Source: DATKPE01 sp035524335 | GTDB taxonomy: Bacteria; Bacteroidota; Ignavibacteria; UBA10030; SZUA-254 | Length of the DNA stretch: 64,000 bases | Direction of reading: 5' to 3' | Assembly: GCA_035524335.1 (NCBI GenBank) | Contig: DATKPE010000001.1 | Coordinates: forward strand, 90,647 to 154,646 | Shown here: positions 8,917 through 17,550 of the stretch, one piece after another | How positions within the stretch are numbered: the stretch's first letter is position 1 | Layout of the letters: every line of letters begins with the position of its first letter | Made by a program: the position numbers and the translations under genes | Notes under the pieces: generated by a model | The model's input: only the letters and a program-made list of their open reading frames with translations | Told to the model about the DNA's origin: nothing | Databases searched by the model: none

Positions 8917-9636
8917 ATGAAACATGCGCAGGGCGTTTCCGGCGGTGTCGCGCAGTACCATTCACGCATCACTGACTGGCCGCCGGGTGAGCGGCCGCGG
9001 GAAAAACTCGTCATGAGGGGGCCCGAAGCTCTCTCGGACGCGGAGCTTCTCGCCATTCTCCTCCGTCATGGTACCGGCGATCTGACCGCGGTCGATGTTG
9101 CGAAAGCAGTGGTGGCGAAATACCGGTCATTGGGACAGCTCTCCGGCAGGGGTTTTCAGGAAATCCGCAATTTCCGCGGGATCGGGCTGGCAAAGGCGGC
9201 GTCGCTTGTCGCGGCGTTTGAAATCGGACGGCGGGTCGCCGCCGCCGATCGCTCATCGGGTCAGCCGATCCGGTCGCCGGAGGATGTTGTGCGGATTTTT
9301 CAGCCCCTCCTCCGGGATAAACAGCAGGAGGTTTTCATGGTGCTCCTGCTCGACAGTGCGAATCACCTTCTCCGCGATATCCAGGTCACCTGCGGCATTC
9401 TCAACAGTTCCCTTGTCCACCCCCGGGAGGTTTTCCGCCCGGCCATCGCCGAGCCTTCCGCCGGTGTCATCCTCCTCCATAATCACCCGAGCGGGAATCC
9501 TGACCCGAGCGGCGAGGATATTCAGGTCACCCGACAGCTGGTGGAAGCCGGAAAGATCATCGGCATTCCGGTCCACGATCACATCATTCTGACCGGGAAT
9601 TCATTTTCCAGTTTCGCTGAACGCGGTCTGCTCTGA
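8917..9636 (+). CDS. radC: RadC family protein (JAMM/MPN domain)
   Basis: A 239-residue RadC-like protein. The N-terminal half is a helix-hairpin-helix region (LSDAELLAILLRHGTG, IRNFRGIGLAKAASLVAAFEIGRR). The C-terminal half is the JAB1/MPN metallo-domain with the zinc motif H188-x-H190-PSGNPDPSGE-D201. RadC was first named for DNA repair, but its biochemical role is still unclear and homologues often sit near mobile or housekeeping genes. A GGGAGG site precedes the ATG. Length and motifs are complete. Confidence 0.93.
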   Translation: MKHAQGVSGGVAQYHSRITDWPPGERPREKLVMRGPEALSDAELLAILLRHGTGDLTAVDVAKAVVAKYRSLGQLSGRGFQEIRNFRGIGLAKAASLVAAFEIGRRVAAADRSSGQPIRSPEDVVRIFQPLLRDKQQEVFMVLLLDSANHLLRDIQVTCGILNSSLVHPREVFRPAIAEPSAGVILLHNHPSGNPDPSGEDIQVTRQLVEAGKIIGIPVHDHIILTGNSFSSFAERGLL

Positions 9637-9645
9637 GAGCTGAAG

Positions 9646-9674
9646 TTGACAATGGCGGTCGAATTTTGTATGTT
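9646..9674 (+). promoter_or_regulatory. Sigma-70-type promoter for the coiled-coil lipoprotein/LysM operon
   Basis: TTGACA, 17 bases, TATGTT. It begins 10 bases after the radC stop and leaves a leader of about 50 bases before the ATG at 9731. Confidence 0.75.
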
Positions 9675-9730
9675 CCTGCAGAATTACAGCGACTCCGGTC
9701 TCTTACCAACACTTAACGCGGAGAAATCCA

Positions 9731-9994
9731 ATGCCAAAATCCATGCGGTTTGCGTTTTTATCGCTGGGTGCCGCGGCGCTTCTCCTTGTCGTCGGTTGTT
9801 CCAATTCCCCTTCCGACGATGAACTCCGTAAACTCCAGGAACTCCAGGCGCAGGTGAAACAGCTCGACGAGCAGGTCACGGCGCAGCAGAAGGAAAACGC
9901 AGCACTCGAGAAACAAAATGCCGAAAAGAACGGCAGGCTCCAGCAGTGCCAGACCGACCAGGAAGCGGTCAGAAAGGCGACGGGTGGCAAATGA
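9731..9994 (+). CDS. Small coiled-coil lipoprotein
   Basis: An 87-residue protein with a lipobox (LLVVGC, Cys23), followed by a heptad-patterned, Lys/Gln/Glu-rich helix (residues ~32-85). This resembles Lpp-type or SlyB-like envelope spacer lipoproteins in shape only. Its stop overlaps the next gene's ATG (ATGA), so the two are translationally coupled. The partner has a LysM domain, which suggests both act at the peptidoglycan/outer-membrane interface. No specific family was recognised. Confidence 0.75.
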   Translation: MPKSMRFAFLSLGAAALLLVVGCSNSPSDDELRKLQELQAQVKQLDEQVTAQQKENAALEKQNAEKNGRLQQCQTDQEAVRKATGGK

Positions 9995-10731
9995 CCTCCA
10001 GAACCCTCGCTTTGATCCTTCTTCTGATCTCCCTCTTGACCGCGGTTGCCAGCGGACAGGATAAAATGACGCGCGATCAGTGGCAGTCTGCCATGACCGC
10101 CGCAACCGCGAAAGTGGCGGATCTCCAGGCACAGCTGACGAAACTGCAGGGCGACAAGACCGCCCTGACCGCCCAGTCGGCAAAGCTCGACGCCGATCTC
10201 CGGGCGTGCGAAGACGCCCTCTATGCCCTTCTCGGCGTCAGCAGGGCGGAAGCGGACGCCTTCGTGAAGGAGCTCGCGGATATCGAAAAACGCGTCGATG
10301 AACTGCAGAAAATGGGGGATGCGGAACTGCTCTCGCACCGGGATGAGCTCGAACGGATCCAGCTGAGACTCAAGGAGCTCTCCGGCAATAAGATGGCCCT
10401 CATTCCCCGGTTCGGCGACAAGATCCGCTCTCTCCAGGAGAAGGTCGCCGCCATGCTGCAGGGGCTTTCCACCGAGAAGACCTATACGGTCGGATCCTGG
10501 TCCCGGACGCACGACTGTCTCTGGAACATCGCCCGGAAAAAGGACATCTATGACAACGCCTGGCTCTGGCCAAAGATCTGGCAGGCGAACCGCGACAAGA
10601 TCCGCGATCCCGACGTCATCAAGCCGAAATGGGTGCTGAAAGTTCCGGAAAAAAAGGATCTGACGAAGGAAGAAAAAGCGGCCGCAAACCGGTACTACCG
10701 GAAAAAAGCCGCCGCGCCCTCGGGAGAATAG
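9991..10731 (+). CDS. Periplasmic coiled-coil protein with C-terminal LysM-like domain
   Basis: A 246-residue protein with a signal peptide (MTSRTLALILLLISLLTAVASGQ). A long Ala/Gln/Leu/Asp-rich coiled coil spans about residues 27-155 (MTAATAKVADLQAQLTKLQ and onward). A LysM-like peptidoglycan-binding domain follows at ~160-215 (YTVGSWSRTHDCLWNIARK, AWLWPKIWQANRDKI, VLKVP). The start chosen is the ATG that overlaps the upstream lipoprotein stop. The pairing suggests a cell-wall-bound structural or stabilising role. A rho-independent terminator closes the pair. Confidence 0.82.
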   Translation: MTSRTLALILLLISLLTAVASGQDKMTRDQWQSAMTAATAKVADLQAQLTKLQGDKTALTAQSAKLDADLRACEDALYALLGVSRAEADAFVKELADIEKRVDELQKMGDAELLSHRDELERIQLRLKELSGNKMALIPRFGDKIRSLQEKVAAMLQGLSTEKTYTVGSWSRTHDCLWNIARKKDIYDNAWLWPKIWQANRDKIRDPDVIKPKWVLKVPEKKDLTKEEKAAANRYYRKKAAAPSGE

Positions 10732-10800
10732 GACCCTCGGCCGGAACCGACAGATGCCGACCGGAACGATGGACCATCGGACCGTATTCATGCCTCAACT

Positions 10801-10836
10801 GCCCCCGGATGTTTCCGCATCGGGGGCTTTTCTTTT
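10801..10836 (+). terminator. Intrinsic terminator after the LysM gene
   Basis: A GCCCCC(G)GATG stem pairs with CATCGGGGGC around a short TTTC-type loop, followed by TTTTCTTTT. One bulged G is present. Confidence 0.75.
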
Positions 10837-10865
10837 AACCCGGACGAAAGGAGAAACCGACTTCC

Positions 10866-11864
10866 TTGGCTGAACGAAAAATGCGCGCGGACGGCGTCGA
10901 TATGCTCCGCCTCCTCGGACTCAACGACGCGAATCTTCATCTCCTCGAAGAACATTTTGACGCAATCATCACGGTCCGCGGAAACGATATCACCCTCCGC
11001 GGTGAACAGCTGGAGATCGAACAGATTGAAAAGATCTTCCGGGAACTGATCTACATTCTGAACAAGAACGGGGAGATTTCCGTCAACGATATCGACACCA
11101 TCATCGACCTGGTGAAGGTGAACGGGGAGGGGGCCGTTCCCAAATCGATCGCCAGCGGTATGAACAGGGACGAGCTGGATACCGTCGTGCTCTCAACCCG
11201 CAACGGCATCATCCACGCCAAGACGGCCGGCCAGCGGGAATACATCCGTCAGATCCGGAAAAAGGACATCGTCTTCGCCATCGGTCCGGCGGGGACGGGA
11301 AAAACCTACCTGGCGGTCGCGATGGCGGTCGCCGCCCTGAAAAACAGGGAGATCGTCAAAATCATCCTCGCCCGGCCCGCCGTCGAAGCCGGAGAAAGTC
11401 TCGGGTTTCTACCGGGGGACCTCAAGGAGAAGGTCGATCCCTACCTCCGCCCGCTCTACGATGCGCTGGACGATATGATCCCGCCCGACAAGCTGAAGAC
11501 CTACATCGAGCGGCGGGTGATCGAAGTGGTGCCGCTCGCCTATATGCGCGGCCGCACCCTCAACAACGCCTTTGTCATCCTCGACGAGGCACAGAACGCC
11601 TCCTCAATGCAGATGAAGATGTTTCTGACCCGGCTCGGCGCCAATTCGAAGGCAATCATCACCGGCGACATCACGCAGATCGATCTCCCCGTCAAGACCA
11701 TCTCGGGTCTGGTGCAGATCCAGGAAATTCTCCGGCAGGTGGAGGGAATACAATTCTGCTATTTCGACAGGAACGACGTTGTCCGGCACAAACTGGTGAA
11801 GGACATCATCGACGCATACGACAGGTTTCACACCTCCGGACAGCAGGAAACGCCCTCCTCGTAA
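10866..11864 (+). CDS. phoH: PhoH family ATPase
   Basis: A 332-residue PhoH-like P-loop protein. It has the N-terminal KH-like region of this subfamily (~residues 20-70). The core ATPase carries Walker A GPAGTGKT (~140-147), FLPGDLKEKVDPYLRPLYD and Walker B VILDEAQNAS (~238-247). The family is linked to RNA metabolism, and in many genomes it lies beside ybeY, which is absent here. The start is a TTG with AAAGGAG 12 bases upstream; ATG 10881 is the alternative. It converges with mazG, whose stop lies 28 bases away. Confidence 0.92.
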   Translation: MAERKMRADGVDMLRLLGLNDANLHLLEEHFDAIITVRGNDITLRGEQLEIEQIEKIFRELIYILNKNGEISVNDIDTIIDLVKVNGEGAVPKSIASGMNRDELDTVVLSTRNGIIHAKTAGQREYIRQIRKKDIVFAIGPAGTGKTYLAVAMAVAALKNREIVKIILARPAVEAGESLGFLPGDLKEKVDPYLRPLYDALDDMIPPDKLKTYIERRVIEVVPLAYMRGRTLNNAFVILDEAQNASSMQMKMFLTRLGANSKAIITGDITQIDLPVKTISGLVQIQEILRQVEGIQFCYFDRNDVVRHKLVKDIIDAYDRFHTSGQQETPSS

Positions 11865-11891
11865 GGAAGGGCAGGGGAGAGGGTTCGCGGG

Positions 11892-12656
11892 TTACGAATA
11901 TTTCGATTTGGCCTGATTCCAGAGGTCGTCCATCTCCTCGAAGCCGGCCGTGTGAATGTTTTTCCCCTGTTCGGCAAGCGTTCGTTCGATGTACTGGAAC
12001 CGGTTGCGGAATTTTTCAACCGTCCGCCGGAGCGCGTTCTCGGGATTGACGTCGATGAACCGTGAGTAGTTGACCAGGGCGAAGAGGAGGTCGCCGAATT
12101 CCCCCTCCATTTCTTCCGCCGATCCGCGGTCGATCGCGCGGTGAAGCTCCTCCGTTTCCTCATTCACTTTTTCCCAGGCGTCTTCCTTCTTCTTCCAGTC
12201 GAATCCGACCTTGGATGCCTTGTCCTGCACCCTCTGGGCCCGGAGGAGGGCGGGCAGTTCCTTCGGGACGCCGTCCAGAACGGAAGTCCGGCCTTCGCGG
12301 AGTTTGAGCTTTTCCCAGTTTTCGGTCACTTCGGCGGCTCCGGAGACCGTGGCGGAGCCGAAGACATGAGGATGACGGAAGATCATCTTCCGGGAAATTC
12401 CGTCGATCACATCTGCAAGGGTAAATGCCTGTTCCTCCTCCGCGATGTTGGAATGGAAGACGACGTGGAGGAGCAGGTCTCCGAGTTCCTTTTTGAGCTC
12501 GTCGAGGCGGTTGTTGTCGATCGATTCGACGACTTCGTAGGTTTCCTCGATGAGACTGTGGCGGATGGAGGAGTGGGTCTGCTCCCGGTCCCAGGGGCAT
12601 TCTCTCCGGAGGCGTTTTGTGATTTCGACGAACTGTTCAAACGTGTATTCGGCCAT
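11892..12656 (-). CDS. mazG: Nucleoside triphosphate pyrophosphohydrolase MazG
   Basis: A 254-residue all-alpha NTP pyrophosphohydrolase that hydrolyses (d)NTPs to the monophosphate plus pyrophosphate, as a house-cleaning and stringent-response modulator. Both tandem MazG domains are visible. The N-terminal one has CPWDREQTH, EETYEVVE and ELGDLLLHVVFH. The C-terminal one has EETEELHRAI and EFGDLLFALVNYSR, with the metal-binding ExxE/ExxD pattern. The start at 12656 is set by the family's usual beginning (M..YTFEQFVEI) and an AAAGGA site eight bases upstream. The open frame to 12800 is spurious. Confidence 0.95.
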   Translation of the reverse strand: MAEYTFEQFVEITKRLRRECPWDREQTHSSIRHSLIEETYEVVESIDNNRLDELKKELGDLLLHVVFHSNIAEEEQAFTLADVIDGISRKMIFRHPHVFGSATVSGAAEVTENWEKLKLREGRTSVLDGVPKELPALLRAQRVQDKASKVGFDWKKKEDAWEKVNEETEELHRAIDRGSAEEMEGEFGDLLFALVNYSRFIDVNPENALRRTVEKFRNRFQYIERTLAEQGKNIHTAGFEEMDDLWNQAKSKYS

Positions 12657-12730
12657 AACCGCAATCCTTTCGTGATACCAAACGTAGATAAATGCGGGAC
12701 GATTTCCAAACCGCGGCGGGAGGATACCGG

Positions 12731-12759
12731 TTGGAAATCGGGAAGGAAAACAATATATT
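12731..12759 (+). promoter_or_regulatory. Sigma-70-type promoter of the amidohydrolase gene
   Basis: TTGGAA, 17 bases, TATATT. It lies in the divergent mazG/amidohydrolase gap and supports starting the downstream gene at ATG 12799 rather than earlier. Confidence 0.65.
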
Positions 12760-12798
12760 TTGAGTGACATATCACGCACCTTCCCGAACCAACGTGCC

Positions 12799-14490
12799 AT
12801 GAAAAAATTTTTTCAGATCGTGATCACTGCGGCGGCCTGCGCGTGGGCATTCCTCATCGTCACACGGCATTCGGTGACGCATGTCTCCATGCTGATGGTC
12901 AACGGCAGAATATACACCCTCGACGGGCATAATTCCCTCGTTACGGCGGTGGCTGTGACGGGGAACCGGATTACGGCCGCAGGGACGGATGAAGAACTCC
13001 GTTCCCGCTATTCGGCCGATACCGTCATCGATCTGGGGGGGAAGACTGTGCTTCCCGGTCTTATCGACGGACATGCCCATATGGCGGGACTCGGACAGCT
13101 TCTGCAGTCCGTCAACCTGGTCGGCGTTTCCTCGCCCGAAGAGGCGGTCCGACGCCTGAAGGACCGCATTCCCTCCATCCCCCGCGGAGCCTGGGTTTAC
13201 GGCAGGGGATGGGATCAGAACCTCTGGCCGCGGAAGGAATTTCCGACATCTGCCATGCTCGAACATGCCGCCGACGACAACCCCGTTGTCCTGATCAGGA
13301 TCGACGGACATGCGATATGGGTGAACAAAAAGGCGATGGAGCTTGCGCACATTTCCCGGGCGACGCCCGATCCCGACGGCGGCAAAATCATCCGGCTCCC
13401 GGACGGCACGCCGAGCGGCGTGTTCCTCGACAATGCGCGCGAGCTGATCGAATCGTTCGTTCCGCCGCCGGGCCCCGGAGAAATCGAGCGATCGGTTCTT
13501 CTGGCGGCGGAGGAATGCATCCGGAACGGCATCACGGAAGTATGCGATATGGGCATCGACGCCGCAGGGATTGAGGTCTACCGCCGCCTTGCTGAGGAAC
13601 ACCGCCTCCCTCTCAGGATCTACGCCGCCATTATCGCCCCCGGGCCGGCATGGGATTCGTGGAAAACGAAGCCGCCCCTCATCGGCGAGGGGGACGGCAT
13701 GTTCACTCTCAGGGCTGTCAAGATGTACATCGACGGCGCGCTCGGATCGCGTGGCGCGGCGCTTGTGGACGAATACACGGACGATCCGGGCAACCGCGGC
13801 ATCACCATAAACGAAAAAACCCTCGAACCCGAGGCGCGGGCCGGATTCAGCCGCGGCTATCAGGTCTGCGTGCATGCAATCGGGGACCGGGGAAACCACA
13901 TCGTCCTCGATACGTACGAGAAAATCGCCCGGGATATCCCGATCGCATCCCTGCGGCCGCGCATCGAACATGCGCAGGTCCTGCTCCCGGAGGATATCGC
14001 AAGGTTTTCCGCCATGAAAGTCCTTCCCAGCATGCAGCCGGTGCATGCGACCTCCGACATGTACTGGGCAGAACGGAGGCTCGGACCGGAACGGATCCGC
14101 GGCGCATATGCCTGGCGCTCGATTCTCAGCACCGGTTCCCTGATCATCGGCGGCTCCGACTTTCCGAACGATCGCCTCAGCCCGATCGCGGGTTTCTACG
14201 CGGCGGTGACCAGGTCGGATGCCGACGGTTACCCCGCGGACGGCTGGTACCGTGAACAGTGCATGACGCGCGAGGAAGCCGCACGCTGTTACACTTCCTG
14301 GGCCGCCTACGGGGCATTTCAGGAATCCTCGAAAGGATCGATCGAACCGGGGAAACTGGCGGATTTTACGGTTCTCTCTTCAGATATTTTCCAGTGTCCT
14401 CCGCGGGACATTTTGAGGACGGAGATCATCATGACGATCATTGACGGACGGATCGTCTACAGCAGGCCGGCCGAGGTGCGTCCGGGCTGA
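12799..14490 (+). CDS. Amidohydrolase family 3 protein (YtcJ-like), membrane-anchored or exported
   Basis: A metal-dependent amidohydrolase of the YtcJ/amidohydrolase-3 group. Visible motifs are LPGLIDGHAHMAG (the HxH metal pair), HAIGDRGN, PRIEHAQ and GGSDFPN. The C-terminal beta strands (GSIEPGKLADFTVLS, IIDGRIVY) complete the composite domain. An N-terminal hydrophobic stretch (residues 2-22) predicts an exported or membrane-tethered enzyme, as is common in this group. The substrate is unknown; family members act on amide, urea or carbamate bonds. No Shine-Dalgarno site is obvious before 12799, but the promoter at 12731-12759 rules out the longer frame. The next gene begins 33 bases downstream. 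Confidence 0.88.
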   Translation: MKKFFQIVITAAACAWAFLIVTRHSVTHVSMLMVNGRIYTLDGHNSLVTAVAVTGNRITAAGTDEELRSRYSADTVIDLGGKTVLPGLIDGHAHMAGLGQLLQSVNLVGVSSPEEAVRRLKDRIPSIPRGAWVYGRGWDQNLWPRKEFPTSAMLEHAADDNPVVLIRIDGHAIWVNKKAMELAHISRATPDPDGGKIIRLPDGTPSGVFLDNARELIESFVPPPGPGEIERSVLLAAEECIRNGITEVCDMGIDAAGIEVYRRLAEEHRLPLRIYAAIIAPGPAWDSWKTKPPLIGEGDGMFTLRAVKMYIDGALGSRGAALVDEYTDDPGNRGITINEKTLEPEARAGFSRGYQVCVHAIGDRGNHIVLDTYEKIARDIPIASLRPRIEHAQVLLPEDIARFSAMKVLPSMQPVHATSDMYWAERRLGPERIRGAYAWRSILSTGSLIIGGSDFPNDRLSPIAGFYAAVTRSDADGYPADGWYREQCMTREEAARCYTSWAAYGAFQESSKGSIEPGKLADFTVLSSDIFQCPPRDILRTEIIMTIIDGRIVYSRPAEVRPG

Positions 14491-14523
14491 ACCATCCCTT
14501 CATCACTGACGGAATCGATACCC

Positions 14524-15666
14524 ATGTTCAAGGAACGTCTGTTTACCCCGGGTCCGACACCGGTCCCGGAAGAAGTCATGCTCTCCATGGCCCGGCCGAT
14601 GCTTCACCACCGGAGTCCGGAATTTCTTGCGATCGCACAACGGGTCAATGAAAATCTCCGGTACCTGTTCCAGACCGTCCAGCCTGTGCTTACCCTGACC
14701 GGTTCGGGAACGGGGGCGATGGAGGCGACATTTACCAGCCTTTTCTCGCCCGGCGAGACAATCATTTCCGTCAACGGCGGCAAATTCGGCGAGCGCTGGG
14801 TGGCGATGCCGAGGCGGTTCGGTCTGAACGTGATCGAACTTGCGGTGGAATGGGGGAGTGCCCCGGCCCCCGGAGTGATCGGCGAGCTTCTCCGGAAGCA
14901 TCCGGCTGCGCGGGCGGTGTATCTCACCCACAGCGAGACTTCGACCGGCGCGGCGACCGACATCAGGTCCGCCGCAAAAACCATCAGGGAATGTTCTGAT
15001 GCGCTCGTCTGCGTCGACGCGATCACGGCGGTCGGAGCACATGAACTCCGTTTCGACGACTGGGGCATCGACGTCTGTGTCACCGGTTCGCAAAAAGGGC
15101 TGATGATACCCCCCGGACTCGCCTTCGTCGCGCTGAGTGAGCGTGCCATCGGAAGAATCGCCTCGGCGGCGCTTCCCCGGTATTATTTCGATCTCCGGTC
15201 GGCGCTCGATGCCAACCGGACCAGCGACACTCCCTGGACGCCGGCGGCTTCGCTGATCGTCGGGGTTGACACGGCCCTTGCGATGATCCGGAAGGAGGGC
15301 ATCGAGCAGGTCTGGAAGCGGCATGAACGGATGGCGCTTGCCTGCCGGGCCGGCATGACAGCGCTCGGGCTCCGCCTTTTTTCCTCCTTCCCCTCGTTCG
15401 CCGTCACCCCCGTGTGGGTCCCTGAAGGCGTTATCTGGAAAACGTTTAATCAGATTCTCAAGCATACCTACGGTGTCACCGTCGCCGGGGGGCAGGATAT
15501 GCTGAAGGACAGGGTGTTCAGAATTTCCCATCTGGGATACTACGATGAATTCGACATCCTCTCCGTCGTCGCCGCCGTCGAACGGACCCTTGCCGACTGC
15601 GGATGGAAGTTCACTCCCGGTTCGGGGCTGACGGCCGCCCAGGTCTCGTTCCTCAACCATTCCTGA
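14524..15666 (+). CDS. Class V aminotransferase (serine-pyruvate/alanine-glyoxylate type)
   Basis: A PLP-dependent fold-type I aminotransferase of the alanine-glyoxylate/serine-pyruvate group (~380 residues, full length). Landmarks are the N-terminal TPGPTPVPEEV, GSGTGAMEA for phosphate binding, VDAITAVGAHEL with the PLP-pyridine Asp, and GSQKGLMIPPGL with the Schiff-base Lys. The C-terminal RISHLGYYDEFDI is typical of the group. It sits seven bases before serA. In organisms lacking a typical SerC, such an enzyme may provide serine or phosphoserine from the SerA product; that role is inferred from the pairing. Confidence 0.88.
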   Translation: MFKERLFTPGPTPVPEEVMLSMARPMLHHRSPEFLAIAQRVNENLRYLFQTVQPVLTLTGSGTGAMEATFTSLFSPGETIISVNGGKFGERWVAMPRRFGLNVIELAVEWGSAPAPGVIGELLRKHPAARAVYLTHSETSTGAATDIRSAAKTIRECSDALVCVDAITAVGAHELRFDDWGIDVCVTGSQKGLMIPPGLAFVALSERAIGRIASAALPRYYFDLRSALDANRTSDTPWTPAASLIVGVDTALAMIRKEGIEQVWKRHERMALACRAGMTALGLRLFSSFPSFAVTPVWVPEGVIWKTFNQILKHTYGVTVAGGQDMLKDRVFRISHLGYYDEFDILSVVAAVERTLADCGWKFTPGSGLTAAQVSFLNHS

Positions 15667-15673
15667 GACAGCC

Positions 15674-17263
15674 TTGACACAAAGGGAAACAATCCTCATC
15701 ACCGATGCGGTCGACGAGCAGTGCATCGGCATATTCACGGAACACGGTTTCACTGTTCAGAACCGCCCCGGAGCATCGCCGGCCGAGACTGCGGAACTGA
15801 TTGGCGGGGCCGATGCCCTGATCGTCCGGAGCCAGACGAAGGTGACCGCATCTCTCCTGGAGCGCGCCGCCCGGCTGAAGATCATCGGACGGGCGGGGGC
15901 CGGGGTCGATAATATTGATGTCGCGGCGGCCACCCGGAAGGGGATCATCGTCATGAACACCCCCGGCGGAAATACGATTGCGACCGCCGAACATACGCTG
16001 GCAATGATCCTTGCCCTGGCGAGAAATATTCCCCCCGCCCACCAGAGTCTGCAGGAGGGGCGATGGGCGCGGAGTCAATTCACCGGCACCGAACTCCATG
16101 GAAAAACGCTCGGTGTCGTCGGCCTCGGGAGAGTCGGGATGGAAGTCGCAAAACGATGCCAGGGCTTCGGCATGACGGTGATCGCCTTCGATCCGGTGCA
16201 GCTCCCCGAGCGGGTGGCGAAACTGCAGATCAGGCTTGTTGCGTTCGACGAGCTTCTCCGCCTGTCGGATTTCATCACCATTCATGCTCCGCTGATGGAC
16301 GAAACGCGCGGGCTGATCTCCCGCGAGGCGCTTGCCCGCTGTCGCAAAGGGGTCCGTATCATCAACTGTGCGCGGGGTGGGATAGTCGATGAGCAGGCGC
16401 TGCTGGAAGCGCTCACCTCGGGCAGAGTCGCCGGCGCCGCTCTGGATGTGTTCGAACAGGAGCCGCCCGGTAACACGGCCCTCATCCGCCATCCCGGGGT
16501 GGTCGTCACACCGCACCTCGGCGCCTCCACTGTGGAGGCGCAGGAACAGGTCGCCATCCAGATCGCGAAACAGATCGTCGATTTTTTCGACGGCAGATCG
16601 GTGACCGGCTCAGTCAATGCCGATCCGGTCCGCATCGCCATGCGGAAGGAGCTCCAGCCATACATCCGTCTGGCAGAATCGCTCGGCCGGTGCATCGGCC
16701 AGATGAAACAGGGAGCCCTAACGGGCGTCAGGATCGGAGTCAGGAATGGCGATCTGACGGATGCGCTCCCGGCAATCGGTGCGGCGGTTCTGAAAGGGCT
16801 GTTCGATCCGGTAATGTCGGAACCGCTTAACTTTCTGAATGCGCCGCTGGTCGCCCGCGAGAGGGGTATGGCCGTGGAGATGTATCAGGCGGGCGGGGAT
16901 GAACAGCATCCGCATCACATTGAGACGGAATACCGGACCGCCGAAGAACAGCACCAGCTTGGCGGCACGGTGTTCGGTCCGCAGGATATCAGGATCACCT
17001 CGGTCGACAGGTTTCACCTCGAAATCAAACCGGAGGGGTATCTGCTCATGTATTCGAACCGGGATGAACCTGGGATGCTTGCGGCGGTCAGCAGGATTCT
17101 CGCCGATGCGGCGGTCAATATCGCAGGCCTCTCCCTGGGACGGTACGGCCCGGGGACGACAGCGTTGACCATCATCTCGCTCGATCAGCCGCCTCCGGAG
17201 ACTGCACTGGCCGGAATAGCCGCGATACCGGGCGTTTCCCATCTCCGCCTTATCCATCTGTAA
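15674..17263 (+). CDS. serA: D-3-phosphoglycerate dehydrogenase
   Basis: Catalyses the first committed step of serine synthesis, NAD-dependent oxidation of 3-phosphoglycerate. This is the long (529-residue) form. It has a substrate-binding domain (GRAGAGVDNIDVAAATRKGI), a Rossmann NAD domain (GLGRVGMEVA), the catalytic Arg in INCARGGIVDE and the catalytic His in TPHLGAST. An intervening allosteric domain follows, and a C-terminal ACT domain (DEPGMLAAVSRILADAAVNIAGLSLGR) is expected to bind serine for feedback control. It begins with TTG (no in-frame ATG nearby), overlapping the class V aminotransferase context. Confidence 0.95.
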   Translation: MTQRETILITDAVDEQCIGIFTEHGFTVQNRPGASPAETAELIGGADALIVRSQTKVTASLLERAARLKIIGRAGAGVDNIDVAAATRKGIIVMNTPGGNTIATAEHTLAMILALARNIPPAHQSLQEGRWARSQFTGTELHGKTLGVVGLGRVGMEVAKRCQGFGMTVIAFDPVQLPERVAKLQIRLVAFDELLRLSDFITIHAPLMDETRGLISREALARCRKGVRIINCARGGIVDEQALLEALTSGRVAGAALDVFEQEPPGNTALIRHPGVVVTPHLGASTVEAQEQVAIQIAKQIVDFFDGRSVTGSVNADPVRIAMRKELQPYIRLAESLGRCIGQMKQGALTGVRIGVRNGDLTDALPAIGAAVLKGLFDPVMSEPLNFLNAPLVARERGMAVEMYQAGGDEQHPHHIETEYRTAEEQHQLGGTVFGPQDIRITSVDRFHLEIKPEGYLLMYSNRDEPGMLAAVSRILADAAVNIAGLSLGRYGPGTTALTIISLDQPPPETALAGIAAIPGVSHLRLIHL

Positions 17264-17322
17264 CGCCCGACCTCACAGGAGTCGGCAGTTTTCCGGGGCA
17301 CGAACCCGGAGGGGAGTGCGTC

Positions 17323-17351
17323 TTGACATCTCCGGGGCGGAATGGTATATT
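17323..17351 (+). promoter_or_regulatory. Consensus sigma-70 promoter
   Basis: TTGACA, exactly 17 bases, TATATT: among the closest matches to consensus in the window. It drives a long (~190 base) leader before the NHL-repeat gene. Confidence 0.85.
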
Positions 17352-17357
17352 CCCGTG

Positions 17358-17550
17358 GGGAGGATCCGACTACCGCACCGTGTCAGCCGGTTCCGGGAAT
17401 CGGTCCGGTATGAAACGGCCCGGGAAGTGCGAAACCGATACCGATTTTTCCGGCGGCGCCTTCCTGCCGCACAATCCCGTGATCGCACGGGGAGAAATAA
17501 CCTCATCCTGAGCCGTGTCTGAACGTCAACCTTTCTTCACGAAGGCATAA
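17358..17550 (+). other. Structured 5' leader of unknown type
   Basis: Between the strong promoter and the TTG start of the NHL gene lies an untranslated leader with several nested complementarities. GCCGG at ~17387 pairs with CCGGC at ~17450, enclosing ATCGGT (~17399) pairing with ACCGAT (~17434). A perfect hairpin, CCCGTG-ATCG-CACGGG, follows at 17476-17491. I could not match it to a known riboswitch, SRP RNA or 6S RNA. It holds no credible ORF. Confidence 0.4.

Noticed and set aside
17358..17500. 6S RNA or SRP RNA
   Set aside because: It lacks the SRP core motif (GGAAGGAAGCAGCC-type), and the internal-loop layout of 6S RNA is not evident.
17323..17511. 62-residue small ORF in the leader of the NHL gene
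   Set aside because: It begins inside the -35 box of the promoter, so it cannot be translated from that transcript.
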